NCBI GenBank assembly: GCA_019635735.1
Contig: JAHBYX010000005.1
Span: 186,001 to 250,000, forward strand
Direction of reading: 5' to 3'
Source of the DNA: Mesorhizobium sp.
GTDB lineage: Bacteria > Pseudomonadota > Alphaproteobacteria > Rhizobiales > Rhizobiaceae
DNA: 64,000 nt
Under the pieces are notes generated by a model, which saw only the letters and a list, made by a program, of their open reading frames with translations, was not told the DNA's origin and searched no databases. Of this stretch, positions 29,546-39,534 are shown piece by piece. The position numbers and the translations under genes are program-made. Positions within the stretch are counted from its first letter, which is position 1. Each line of letters opens with the position of its first letter.

Positions 29546-29549
<4 letters not shown>
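28737..29549 (+). CDS. hutG: N-formylglutamate deformylase
   Basis: Zn-dependent N-formylglutamate amidohydrolase of 270 residues that completes the five-step route to glutamate. Family blocks: [55 protein letters not shown] and [12 protein letters not shown]. The GGTGGAGGGGG ribosome-binding sequence before its ATG is part of the right arm of the preceding repeat. Its stop overlaps the hutU ATG (ATGA). Confidence 0.96.
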
Positions 29550-31218
<1,669 letters not shown>

Positions 31219-31222
<4 letters not shown>

Positions 31223-32838
31223 TCGCCGGTCCCCTCATAGGCGAAAAAGCCGAAATCCGCCGGCCGTGCCCGGCCGGACGTGTCGAAGGCCGCCATGCCG
31301 ACGAAGGCACCGGTGAAGGAGCCATGCTCGCCGCGGCCGCCTTCGTCGGAGATCAGCGACTGGTCGAGCTCCGGACCGACCCGGAGCCACTCGCCGCCGG
31401 TCGAATAGGAGAAGCGCAGGGAGGCTCCGTCGACGTCTGCACGCAGGCCGACCTCGCCTTCCGCCGGCAGGGCGATCGGCTCGTCGAGGCCGAAGGTCAG
31501 CTTGCCGTTCTGCCAATCGCCGAGGCAGGACATGATCATCAGCGCGCGGCCGGCCTTCGGAGTGCGCGTCACCGCCAGGAAGTGGAACTTGTGGCGATTG
31601 TAATAGCTCACCAGTCCTGCCGCCTGCTGATAGGTGTCCGGATCGAAGGCGAGCGAGGTTTCCGCGCGATAGGAAAAATGCTCCTGCCGGCGCGCGACCA
31701 GCGCCTGCTCGAACCAGCTGCCGATCGACTCGCGGCCGAACAGGCGCAGCCCCTTGCCGGTCACCGCAAAAATGCGCTCCGGCACCGGCGTGCGCAGCCA
31801 CTGGAAGTCGAGCGGCAGCGTCTTGCCCGTAAAGTCGTGGCGAATCGAGAGGGACCCGTCGGGGTTGCTTCCGGCACTGCCCTTCGGCGCCTCGACCTCC
31901 AGCGCCGGCACTTGCCCCCCGTGGGAAAGATAGAGCCAGCCATCGTCGCGCCATTCGCATTTCTGGATGCCGGTCTCGCGCCCGAGCGGCGAGCGGCGCA
32001 GGCCGGGCAGGGGCCGTCCGGTGAGGTGTGTGTGGTAGACCTCGCCGTCCGGCGTCTCGACGATCTGGCCGTGGCCGGCGCGCTGCAGCGGCGCGTCGGG
32101 TGCGTCCTTCGAGGTGATCAGATGCGTGTCCGGGTGCATTTTGTACGGGCCCGCAATGTCGCGCGAGCGCGCCATTGTCACGGCGTGGCCATAGCCGGTC
32201 CCGCCCTCGGCGGTAGTGAGGTAGTACCAGCCGTCGCGCCTGAAGAGATGCGGTCCCTCGACCAGTCCGAGGCTGGAGCCCGGAAAGATGTTGCGGATCG
32301 GCCCGACCAGCTTGCCGGCTTTCGCATCGTATTCCTGGAGCAGGATGCCGTCGAATGACGGGTGCTTTGGACTGCCGCCGACACCGTGCGAGATGTGGTT
32401 CCACTGCATGTTGAGGAACCACTTCCTCCCGTCGTCGTCATGGAACAGCGAGGGGTCGAAGCCCGACGAGTTGACATAGACCGGATCTGACCACGGACCT
32501 TCGATTGCGGGCGCGGTGACGATGTAGTTGTGCGAGTCCTTGAAGTTGCCTTCGAGCCGCTTCACGTCGGTATAGACCAGCCAGAACAGGCCGTCCGCGT
32601 AGGACAGGCACGGCGCCCAGATGCCGCCCGAGTCCGGATTGCCGCGCATGTCGAGCTGGCTCGCGCGGTCGAGCGGCCGCTTCATCAGCGTCCAGTTGGC
32701 GAGGTCCGTCGAGTGGTGGATCTGGACGCCCGGATACCATTCGAAGGTCGACGTCGCGATGTAATAGTCGCGACCGACCCGGCAGATCGACGGATCCGGG
32801 TTGAATCCGCGCAGGATCGGGTTGCGGATCTTTGTCAT
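31219..32838 (-). CDS. glycoside hydrolase family 43 beta-xylosidase
   Basis: 539 residues without a signal peptide, hence a cytoplasmic enzyme acting on imported xylo-oligosaccharides or arabinosides. The five-bladed propeller carries the inverting triad: Asp base in [11 protein letters not shown] near residue 15, Asp in [11 protein letters not shown] near 127, and Glu acid in LVEGPHLF near 187. The C-terminal ~190 residues are the usual GH43_C2 beta-sandwich. The N-terminus [15 protein letters not shown] and the length fit the XynB subgroup. Monocistronic; an aldo/keto reductase and a LacI regulator lie nearby. Confidence 0.94.
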
Positions 32839-32881
32839 GCGCGGCTCCTCCTAAAGCCTCATTTCGAACGCCTGTGAAATC

Positions 32882-33013
32882 CCCCCTCACCGTCTCGGGC
32901 TTCGTCTCCTCTCCCCCAATTCATGGGGGCGAGGAGACGAAGCTTCGGCGATTGGCGTCTCCTCTCCCCCGGGCAGGGGGAGAGGTGGCTGCCGAAGGCA
33001 GGCGGTGAGGGGG
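32882..33013. repeat. palindromic repeat between xylosidase and aldo/keto reductase genes
   Basis: Outer arms CCCCCTCACCG (32882-32892) and CGGTGAGGGGG (33003-33013). An inner hairpin is built on CGTCTCCTC...GAGGAGACG around a CCCCC/GGGGG stem, with a second copy of TCTCCTCTCCCCC downstream. It lies 11 bp beyond the 3' end of the reductase gene and is a third palindrome family in this window. Confidence 0.75.
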
Positions 33014-33024
33014 TGCTTTCGCTG

Positions 33025-34071
33025 CTATTTCCTCGCCGGCCCCTTCCGCTCCGCCGACGCCGCCCAGAGGTTGATGTCGGCCTCCTTGGCGTAGGTGTCG
33101 ATCTCGGCGAGTTCCTCGGCGGAGAACTCGCGGTTCTTCAGCGCCGCCACGCAGTCCTCGACCTGATCCGGCCGGCTCGCGCCGATCAGCGCCGTCGTCA
33201 CGCGATTGCCGCGGAGCACCCAGGCGATCGCCATCTGTGCCAGCGTCTGGCCGCGCCGCTTCGCGATCGCGTCGAGCGCGCGGATGTTGTCGACGGTCCT
33301 GTCGTTCAGGAATTCCTGCCGAAGCGACTTGCCCTGCGTGGCGCGGCTGCCCTGCGGGATGCCCTTCAGGTATTTATCGGTCAGCATGCCCTGCGCCAGC
33401 GGCGAGAAGACGATCGAGCCGATGCCCAGCCCGTCCAGCGTGTCGAGCAGGCCGTCCTCCTCGACCCAGCGGTTGATCATCGAATAGCTCGGCTGGTGGA
33501 TGATGAAGGGCGTGCCCAGCTCGCGCAGGATGGTCGCCGCCTCGCGGGTGCGCTGCGAATTGTAGGACGAGATGCCGACATAGAGCGCCTTGCCGGCGCG
33601 CACCGCGTGGTCGAGCGCGCCCATCGTCTCCTCGAGCGGCGTGTCGGGGTCGAAGCGGTGCGAATAGAAGATGTCGACATAGTCGAGCCCCATCCGCTTC
33701 AGGCTCTGGTCGAGCGAAGCGAGCAGATATTTGCGGCTACCCCATTCGCCATAGGGACCCGGCCACATGCCGTAGCCGGCCTTGGTCGAGATGATCAGCT
33801 CGTCGCGGTAGCCGGCGAGGTCGGTGCGCAACAGCTCGCCGAAGGCGAGCTCGGCCGACCCCGGAGGCGGACCGTAGTTGTTGGCGAGGTCGAAATGGGT
33901 GATGCCGAGGTCGAAGGCGGTGCGCACGATCGCCTGCTTGGTCGCGTGCGGCGTGTCGTCTCCGAAATTGTGCCACAGGCCCAGCGACAGCGCCGGCAGC
34001 TTGAGGCCGGACTGGCCACAGCGGTTGTAGGTCATCGTCTCGTAGCGGTTTTCCGCCGGCTGCCAGGCCAT
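33025..34071 (-). CDS. aldo/keto reductase (YghZ / L-glyceraldehyde-3-phosphate reductase type)
   Basis: 348 residues of the AKR14-like group. The start at 34071 (MAWQPAENRYETMTYNRCG) is chosen from a GGGAG site 9 nt upstream and from the typical N-terminus of this group; an ATG at 34080 is three codons earlier. Motifs: SLGLWHNFGDDTP, the catalytic DLANNYGPPPGSAE, TKAGY and FYSHRFDPDTPLEET, with NADPH-binding TALIGASRPDQVEDC near 310. Such enzymes reduce short aldehydes or methylglyoxal-like compounds. Here it probably serves the neighbouring sugar catabolism. Diverges from the LacI regulator gene. Confidence 0.92.
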   Translation of the reverse strand: MAWQPAENRYETMTYNRCGQSGLKLPALSLGLWHNFGDDTPHATKQAIVRTAFDLGITHFDLANNYGPPPGSAELAFGELLRTDLAGYRDELIISTKAGYGMWPGPYGEWGSRKYLLASLDQSLKRMGLDYVDIFYSHRFDPDTPLEETMGALDHAVRAGKALYVGISSYNSQRTREAATILRELGTPFIIHQPSYSMINRWVEEDGLLDTLDGLGIGSIVFSPLAQGMLTDKYLKGIPQGSRATQGKSLRQEFLNDRTVDNIRALDAIAKRRGQTLAQMAIAWVLRGNRVTTALIGASRPDQVEDCVAALKNREFSAEELAEIDTYAKEADINLWAASAERKGPARK

Positions 34072-34127
34072 TTGCGCCATCTCCCGTATCTCGCCGGCTC
34101 TCCAGCCGATCCGTCAATGCATGGTTC

Positions 34128-34137
34128 TAATCGGTTA
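34128..34137. promoter_or_regulatory. LacI-type half-palindrome (site 1)
   Basis: TAATCGGTTA, a near-palindrome with the central CG typical of LacI-family operators. It sits in the divergent region between the reductase and the LacI gene, 56 bp from site 2. Confidence 0.3.
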
Positions 34138-34183
34138 AGAGGCCGCGCTCCAGCCTTCCGGCTGCGAAAGTCACACCTGGCGC

Positions 34184-34191
34184 AATCGATT
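34184..34191. promoter_or_regulatory. LacI-type palindrome (site 2)
   Basis: AATCGATT (within GCGCAATCGATTACA) is a perfect palindrome with central CG, 53 bp upstream of the LacI-family start. Autoregulation is plausible. Confidence 0.35.
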
Positions 34192-34244
34192 ACATTGATT
34201 TCTTCGGCCCGGCGCGGAACAGTCGGCCAAGCCTGTGAGGGGAA

Positions 34245-35255
34245 ATGCCGAACCGCCCGCCGACGATCCGCGACGTAGCGCGCGCCGCCAATGTCTCGGC
34301 CGCGACGGTGAGCCGCGCGCTGTCCTTTCCCGGCAAGGTCTCGGAGGCAACGCGGCTCTCCGTGCTTCGGGCCGTGCAGGAGACCGGTTATGCCGTGAAC
34401 CAGGTCGCCCGCAGCCTCAGGCGGCGCACCACGAACACCATCGACGTGCTGGTGCCCAACATCGGCAACCAGTTCTTCTCGCGCATCCTCGCCGGCATCG
34501 AATGGGCGGCGAGCCGCGCCGGCTATACCGTGCTGATCTCCGACACCCGTCCGCTTACCGGCGGCGGCATGCTGATGGACTTCGTGCGCAACAACCGTGC
34601 GGACGGACTCATCTCGCTCGACGGCGTCCTGCCGCGCCAGATCCTTCCGGCCGCGCCGGCCGGCCGCCGTACGCCGACACTGGTCTTTGCCTGCGAATGG
34701 CAGGACGGGCTCGGTGTCCCGTCGGTGAGGTTCGACAACGAGGGCGGCGCGATGCTTGCGGTCGACCATCTCGTCTCTCTCGGCCATGCGCGCATAGGCC
34801 ACCTGCTCGGACCGGCCGGAAACGTGCTGACGGACGCGCGTCTCGCCGGCTTCACGGCGGCCATGGCCAACCATGCATTGCCGGTCCGCGAAGACTGGAT
34901 TCTCCAGGGCGATTTCACACTCGACTCCGGCGTCAAGGCTGCCCGGGCATGGCTCGACCTTGCCGACCGTCCGGGCGCGATGTTCCTTGCCAATGACGAG
35001 ATGGCGTTCGGCTTCATCTCGGAACTGCACCGTCACGGCGTCGAGGTGCCGCGCGACCTGTCTGTGGTCGCCTTCGACGACATCGACATCGCCGAGCGCT
35101 ACATCCCAGCTCTCACCACAGTGCATCAGCCGCGTCACGAGATCGGCGAGGTTGCGTTCGCAACCTTCCTGAAAACCTTCAATGGAGAAGTGCCGGAAAT
35201 GGTGCGGACGCTGCCGGCGACGCTGATCGTGCGGGAGAGCACCCGGCAAGTCTAG
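34245..35255 (+). CDS. LacI-family transcriptional regulator
   Basis: 336 residues. The N-terminal LacI helix-turn-helix is TIRDVARAANVSAATVSRALS, with hinge VNQVARSLRR. A periplasmic-binding-protein-like effector domain follows (TIDVLVPNIGNQFFSRILAGIEWAA, AMFLANDEMAFGFI, DLSVVAFDDIDIAERYIPALTTV). The ligand is presumably a sugar or sugar acid. Likely targets are the divergent aldo/keto reductase gene and itself. The stop TAG shares CTAG with the stop of convergent gnd. Confidence 0.95.
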   Translation: MPNRPPTIRDVARAANVSAATVSRALSFPGKVSEATRLSVLRAVQETGYAVNQVARSLRRRTTNTIDVLVPNIGNQFFSRILAGIEWAASRAGYTVLISDTRPLTGGGMLMDFVRNNRADGLISLDGVLPRQILPAAPAGRRTPTLVFACEWQDGLGVPSVRFDNEGGAMLAVDHLVSLGHARIGHLLGPAGNVLTDARLAGFTAAMANHALPVREDWILQGDFTLDSGVKAARAWLDLADRPGAMFLANDEMAFGFISELHRHGVEVPRDLSVVAFDDIDIAERYIPALTTVHQPRHEIGEVAFATFLKTFNGEVPEMVRTLPATLIVRESTRQV

Positions 35256-36679
35256 CCGGCCATATGTCCGCCCCAGGGGCCGTGATGCGCGCCGATGGCA
35301 TCGATCCGCTCGAAGCCGTGCGCGCCGAAGAAATCGCGCTGCGCCTGGATCAGGTTCGCCGTGCCGCGCCCGAGGCGGTAGCCGTCGAAATAGGCGAGCG
35401 CCGACGAGATGGCCGGCACCGCGAGACCATGCGTGGCTGCCGCCGCTACGATGCGGCGCAGCGACGGCTCGGCCTTTGCGACCATCGACACGAAGGCCGG
35501 CGAGACGAGGAGGTTGGCGAGATCCGGCCGCGCCTCGAACGCCGAGGCGATCGTGTCGAGGAATTGCGAGCGAATGATGCAGCCGGCGCGCCAGATGCGC
35601 GCCACGGTCGCCATCGGCAGGTCCCAGCCGAACTCCTGCGAGGCAGCGCGCATGACTGCGAAGCCCTGTGCATAGGCCGCGATCTTGGCGGCGAACAGAG
35701 CCTGTTCGAGGTCCCCAAGCAACGCGTCGCGATCGGCTCCCTCGATCGGCCTCACCGGCGAACCGTAGGCGCGCTCGGCCGCCTCACGTTCCTCCTTCAT
35801 CGAGGACAGGCTGCGCGCCGCGACCGCCGCCTCGATGCCGGTGGCGGGGACGCCCATCATCTGCGCCTCGATGACGGCCCAGCGTCCGGTGCCTTTCTGG
35901 CCGGCGCTGTCGACGATCACGTCCGGCATCGGCCGCCCGGTCTTCGGATCGTCCGCCGCCAGCACAGCCGCTGTGATCTCGATCAGGTAGGAGTTGAGCG
36001 GTCCCTCGTTCCAGCGTCCGAAGACCTGGCCGATCTCCTTTGCCGGCATGCCCAGCCCGTCGCGCAGGACGCCGTAGACCTCGGCGATCATCTGCATGTC
36101 GGCATATTCGATGCCGTTGTGGAGCGTCTTGACGAAATGTCCGGCGCCGTCCGGTCCGAGCCAGGCGGCGCAGGGCTCGCCCTGGAATCGCGCGGCGATC
36201 GCCGTCAGCACGCCTTCGACGCGGTTCCAGGAGTCCTTCGCTCCCCCGACCATGATGGATGGGCCGTGGCGCGCGCCTTCCTCGCCCCCCGACACCCCGA
36301 CGCCGAGGAACTCGATGCCGGACCCTTCGAGCTCGGCGAAGCGGCGCATCGTGTCGCGGAAATTGGCATTGCCGGCGTCGATGATGATGTCGCCCGGCGA
36401 CAGCAGCTTGCGCAGCACGGCGATCTGCTCGTCGACGGCCTTGCCGGCCTGCACCATGATGATGATCGGGCGGGGCGGCCGGATCGCGGCGACGAGGTCC
36501 TTCAGCGACGTGCAGGGAATGATGTTCGCGCGCAACTCCTCGGCGTTCTCGAAGAACAGGCCGGTGCGCGAAGCCGTGCGGTTGTAGACCGCGATCGGAT
36601 GACCTTTCTCGGCGATGTTGAGCGCGAGGTTTGACCCCATCACGCCAAGGCCGATCAATCCGATTTCAGCATGCGACAT
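35252..36679 (-). CDS. gnd: 6-phosphogluconate dehydrogenase (decarboxylating)
   Basis: Oxidative pentose-phosphate enzyme (6-phosphogluconate to ribulose 5-phosphate, CO2 and NADPH); 475 residues from ATG 36679, the long dimeric form. Motifs: nucleotide-binding IGLGVMGSNLALNIAEKG, substrate loop GVGVSGGEEGARHGPSIMVGG near residue 123, KTLHNGIEYADMQMIAE near 183 and the C-terminal AQRDFFGAHGFERID. It is the last gene of the leftward uronate run, 121 bp after kdgF, so it may also have its own promoter. Confidence 0.97.
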   Translation of the reverse strand: MSHAEIGLIGLGVMGSNLALNIAEKGHPIAVYNRTASRTGLFFENAEELRANIIPCTSLKDLVAAIRPPRPIIIMVQAGKAVDEQIAVLRKLLSPGDIIIDAGNANFRDTMRRFAELEGSGIEFLGVGVSGGEEGARHGPSIMVGGAKDSWNRVEGVLTAIAARFQGEPCAAWLGPDGAGHFVKTLHNGIEYADMQMIAEVYGVLRDGLGMPAKEIGQVFGRWNEGPLNSYLIEITAAVLAADDPKTGRPMPDVIVDSAGQKGTGRWAVIEAQMMGVPATGIEAAVAARSLSSMKEEREAAERAYGSPVRPIEGADRDALLGDLEQALFAAKIAAYAQGFAVMRAASQEFGWDLPMATVARIWRAGCIIRSQFLDTIASAFEARPDLANLLVSPAFVSMVAKAEPSLRRIVAAAATHGLAVPAISSALAYFDGYRLGRGTANLIQAQRDFFGAHGFERIDAIGAHHGPWGGHMAG

Positions 36680-36800
36680 CGCTTCTTCCCTTGAGTTTTC
36701 TGGGTACTCTTTGCGAGCTTGGAAGAATGATGGACGGGTGCGCATCGTTCCGTCAACGCAACATGATGCATGCAAACCATGCAGAAACGTGCGGCCAGGC

Positions 36801-37142
36801 CTATTCTTCGAGGAATTCGGCCCGCATCGGCGTGAATGTGTCGATGAGAATGCCGACTTCGAGCGCGCGGCAGCCGTGCCATTCGTTGCTCGGCACGATG
36901 AAGCTCTGTCCCTTGTTGAGGATCTCACTCTTGCCGGAGATCGTCACCTCGAACGAGCCTTCGGCGACGTAGGTTGCCTGTATGTGCGGGTGGCGGTGGA
37001 GCGAGCCGACGGCATCCTTCTCGAAAGCCACTTCGACCAGCATCAGCTGGTCGTTGTAGGTGAGGATGCGCCGCTTCACGCCGGGCTCCGTCGGCGTCCA
37101 GTCGGCCCCGGAAGGGCGCACGAAATTCGGGCTGGCTTTCAT
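36801..37142 (-). CDS. kdgF: cupin protein, probable KdgF (unsaturated uronate linearisation)
   Basis: 113 residues forming a single cupin barrel: LMLVEVAFEKDAVGSLHRHPHIQATYVAEGSFEVTISGKSEILNKGQSFIVPSNEWHGCRAL. The metal-binding HRHPHxQ...E and the later His are intact. KdgF opens 4,5-unsaturated galacturonate/glucuronate to 5-keto-4-deoxyuronate (DKI). The assignment rests on size, cupin motif and position: 5 bp downstream of kduD in the kduI-kduD-kdgF order, with AGGAG before ATG 37142. Plain sugar-binding cupin is the alternative. Confidence 0.82.
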   Translation of the reverse strand: MKASPNFVRPSGADWTPTEPGVKRRILTYNDQLMLVEVAFEKDAVGSLHRHPHIQATYVAEGSFEVTISGKSEILNKGQSFIVPSNEWHGCRALEVGILIDTFTPMRAEFLEE

Positions 37143-37147
37143 CGCTC

Positions 37148-37906
37148 CTACCTCGCCAGCCAGCCGCCATCGACCGGCAGGATCGCGCCGTGGACATAGT
37201 TCGCGGCGTCGCTCGCGAGATAGACCGCCGTGCCGCCGATGTCCTGGGGGCTGCCCCACCGGCCTGCCGGAATGCGCTTGAGGATGTCCGCCGTGCGCTC
37301 GGGATCGTTGCGCAGCGCCTCGGTATTGTTGGTGACGATGTAGCCGGGCGCGATGGCGTTGACGTTGATGCCCTTGCCCGCCCACTCGTTGGCGAGAATG
37401 CGGGTAAGGCCGGCGAGGCCGCTCTTGGCGGCGGTATAGGAGAGGATGCGGATGCCGCCCTGGAAGGACATCAGCGAGGCGATGTTGACGATCTTGCCGC
37501 TGCGCCCGGCGGCGAAGACCTGCCGCGCGAAGGCCTGGGAGAGCAGGAAGACGCTCTTCAGGTTGACGTCCAGCACGTCGTCCCAGTCGGTCTCGGTGAA
37601 ATCGATCGCGGCCGCGCGGCGGATGATACCGGCATTGTTGACGAGGATGTCGATCGGGCCGTGATCGCTCCAGGCGGCGTCGAGCATCGGCGCGACTGTC
37701 GCTGTCTTGCCGAGATCCGCCTTGATCGCCCAGACCTTGCCGCCCGCGCCGCGGATCGCATCCTCGGTTTCCGCCATCGACGAGCGGCCGACCGCGAGCA
37801 CCTCCGCACCGGCGGCGGCGAGCGATATCGCGATGCCCTGGCCGATGCCGGTATTCGCGCCCGTGACCATCGCGCGGCGGCCTTCCAGACTGAACGGATT
37901 GCTCAT
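37148..37906 (-). CDS. kduD: 2-dehydro-3-deoxy-D-gluconate 5-dehydrogenase
   Basis: Short-chain dehydrogenase of 252 residues that reduces DKII to 2-keto-3-deoxygluconate. SDR features: TGANTGIGQGIAISLA at the N-terminus, NNAGI near residue 90, catalytic Ser near 142, YTAAKSGLAG (Tyr/Lys) near 155, and the C-terminal VDGGWLAR typical of KduD. It overlaps the upstream kduI by 4 bp (ATGA), which with kdgF downstream supports the specific assignment. Confidence 0.93.
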   Translation of the reverse strand: MSNPFSLEGRRAMVTGANTGIGQGIAISLAAAGAEVLAVGRSSMAETEDAIRGAGGKVWAIKADLGKTATVAPMLDAAWSDHGPIDILVNNAGIIRRAAAIDFTETDWDDVLDVNLKSVFLLSQAFARQVFAAGRSGKIVNIASLMSFQGGIRILSYTAAKSGLAGLTRILANEWAGKGINVNAIAPGYIVTNNTEALRNDPERTADILKRIPAGRWGSPQDIGGTAVYLASDAANYVHGAILPVDGGWLAR

Positions 37907-38739
37907 CTCAGATCTCCCATCGCAACCATGTCGACGTCCTTGTAGTCCACATTATCTCCCGCCATCGCCCAGATGAACGTGTAGTTCGACGTTCCCGCGC
38001 CGGAATGGATCGACCAGCCGGGCGACAGGATCGCCTCTTCGTTCTTGACCACCAGGTGACGCGTCTCGGACGGCTCGCCCATGAAGTGGAAGACCCGCGC
38101 ATCGTCGTCCAGCGCGAAGTAGAGATAGGCCTCCGAGCGCCGGTCGTGCACATGGCAGGGCATCGTGTTCCAGACGGAGCCCGGCGCCAGCACGGTCATG
38201 CCGACGACGAGCTGGCAGGTCTTGAGCACGTCCGGATGGATGAACTGGTAGATCGAGCGCTCGTTGGAGGTTGCCTGCGAACCGAGGTCGAGCCTGTTGG
38301 CTTCCGCGATCCGCACCAGACGGTTCGGGTAGGTGTGATGCGCCGGCGCGCTGAGAAGATAGAACTTGGCGGGGTTCCCCGGATCGTCACTGGCAAAGGA
38401 GACGTCGCCAGCCCCCATGCCGAGATAGAGCATGTCGCGATGGTCGAGCGCATGGCTCTCGCCGCCGGCTGCGATCGTGCCCTTGCCGCCGACATTGACC
38501 GCGACGAGTTCGCGGCGGTCGAGGAAGGACGGCGTACCGGTCGGCTTGACCGGCTCGAGCTTCAGCACGCTGCCTGCAGGCGTCGCACCACCGACGATCA
38601 GGCGGTCGAGATGCGAATAGGTGAGCCTCACTTCGCCCGACGTAAACAGGTTCTGGATCAGGAATTCCGCCCGTAGCTGTTCGGTGCCGAAGGCCGCGGC
38701 CGCCCGCGGATCGATCGCCTGTCTGGTTTCAACATGCAT
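37903..38739 (-). CDS. kduI: 5-dehydro-4-deoxy-D-glucuronate isomerase
   Basis: 278-residue Zn-dependent double-cupin isomerase (DKI to DKII) of pectin and glycosaminoglycan breakdown. It begins MHVETRQAIDPRAAAAFGTEQLR. The metal site is in MPCHVHDRRSEAYLYF near residue 195-210, with a further His near the C-terminus in WSIHSGAGTSNYTFIWAM. It is coupled to kduD by ATGA and follows the gntR gene in the operon by 38 bp. Confidence 0.96.
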   Translation of the reverse strand: MHVETRQAIDPRAAAAFGTEQLRAEFLIQNLFTSGEVRLTYSHLDRLIVGGATPAGSVLKLEPVKPTGTPSFLDRRELVAVNVGGKGTIAAGGESHALDHRDMLYLGMGAGDVSFASDDPGNPAKFYLLSAPAHHTYPNRLVRIAEANRLDLGSQATSNERSIYQFIHPDVLKTCQLVVGMTVLAPGSVWNTMPCHVHDRRSEAYLYFALDDDARVFHFMGEPSETRHLVVKNEEAILSPGWSIHSGAGTSNYTFIWAMAGDNVDYKDVDMVAMGDLR

Positions 38740-38777
38740 TGGTTCGACTTCCCTGACTTGATGGTAAAATAGAATGT

Positions 38778-39527
38778 TCAGCCCGCGGCGGGCACGCGTC
38801 CCGCCGTGCCCCCGTGCAGGACGCTCTGGTAACGGCGCTGGCTCGCCGACAGGTGCCGCCGCATCGCGTCGCGTGCCGAAGTGGCGTCGCCGTCGATGAT
38901 GGCGTTCATGATGTCGCGATGTTCTGTCTGCAGCCGCTGCTGATAGTCGGACGAGTGCAGCAGGCCGGCGGACAGGGTCGTGACGATGTCGCGGGGGATC
39001 GTCCGGCGGCCAAGCACGTCGAGGATCTCGACATAGAACGGGTTGCTGGTGGCGGCCGCGATCGCCCTGTGGAATGCGAAATCGGCGGCGCCGGTCGGCT
39101 CTCCGCGCATGATCTGGCTGTCGAACTCGGAGAACGCCGCCAGGATGTCGGCTTCCTGCGAAGCCGTGCGGCGCTGGGCGGCGAGCGCGGCTGCCTCTAT
39201 CTCGATCGCCATGCGGACCTCGAGTACGTTCAGCACCATCGACACCTTGCCGGTCATGTCGGCAAGCAGGGTCTCGAGCAGCGCCTCCGGCCGGTCGTTG
39301 ACGAAGACACCGGCACCCTGGCGCGCCGTCACGAGCCCGTCGGCGGCAAGCCGGGTCACGGCTTCGCGCACCACTGTGCGGCTCACGCCGTGCTCCTCGG
39401 TCATCTGCTGCTCGGTCGGCAGCCGCGCGCCCGGCTTCAGTGCGCCGGAGCTGATCTTGGCGCGGATCTCGTCGACCAGCTTGTCGGCGAGCTTTGGCCT
39501 TCGCAGCGAGGTCGGCGCGATTTCCAT
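38778..39527 (-). CDS. GntR (FadR subfamily) transcriptional regulator of the uronate operon
   Basis: 249 residues from ATG 39527 (a GTG codon immediately precedes it). Winged helix: ARLPTEQQMTEEHGVSRTVVREAVTRLAADGLVTARQGAGVFV. The all-helical FCD effector domain (about 95-230) has metal-binding His/Asp positions (DFAFHRAIAAATSN, LQTEHRDIMNAI). It is embedded between the TRAP genes and kduI, so it probably responds to a uronate intermediate and controls this operon. Confidence 0.94.
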   Translation of the reverse strand: MEIAPTSLRRPKLADKLVDEIRAKISSGALKPGARLPTEQQMTEEHGVSRTVVREAVTRLAADGLVTARQGAGVFVNDRPEALLETLLADMTGKVSMVLNVLEVRMAIEIEAAALAAQRRTASQEADILAAFSEFDSQIMRGEPTGAADFAFHRAIAAATSNPFYVEILDVLGRRTIPRDIVTTLSAGLLHSSDYQQRLQTEHRDIMNAIIDGDATSARDAMRRHLSASQRRYQSVLHGGTAGRVPAAG

Positions 39528-39534
39528 CACGGCC

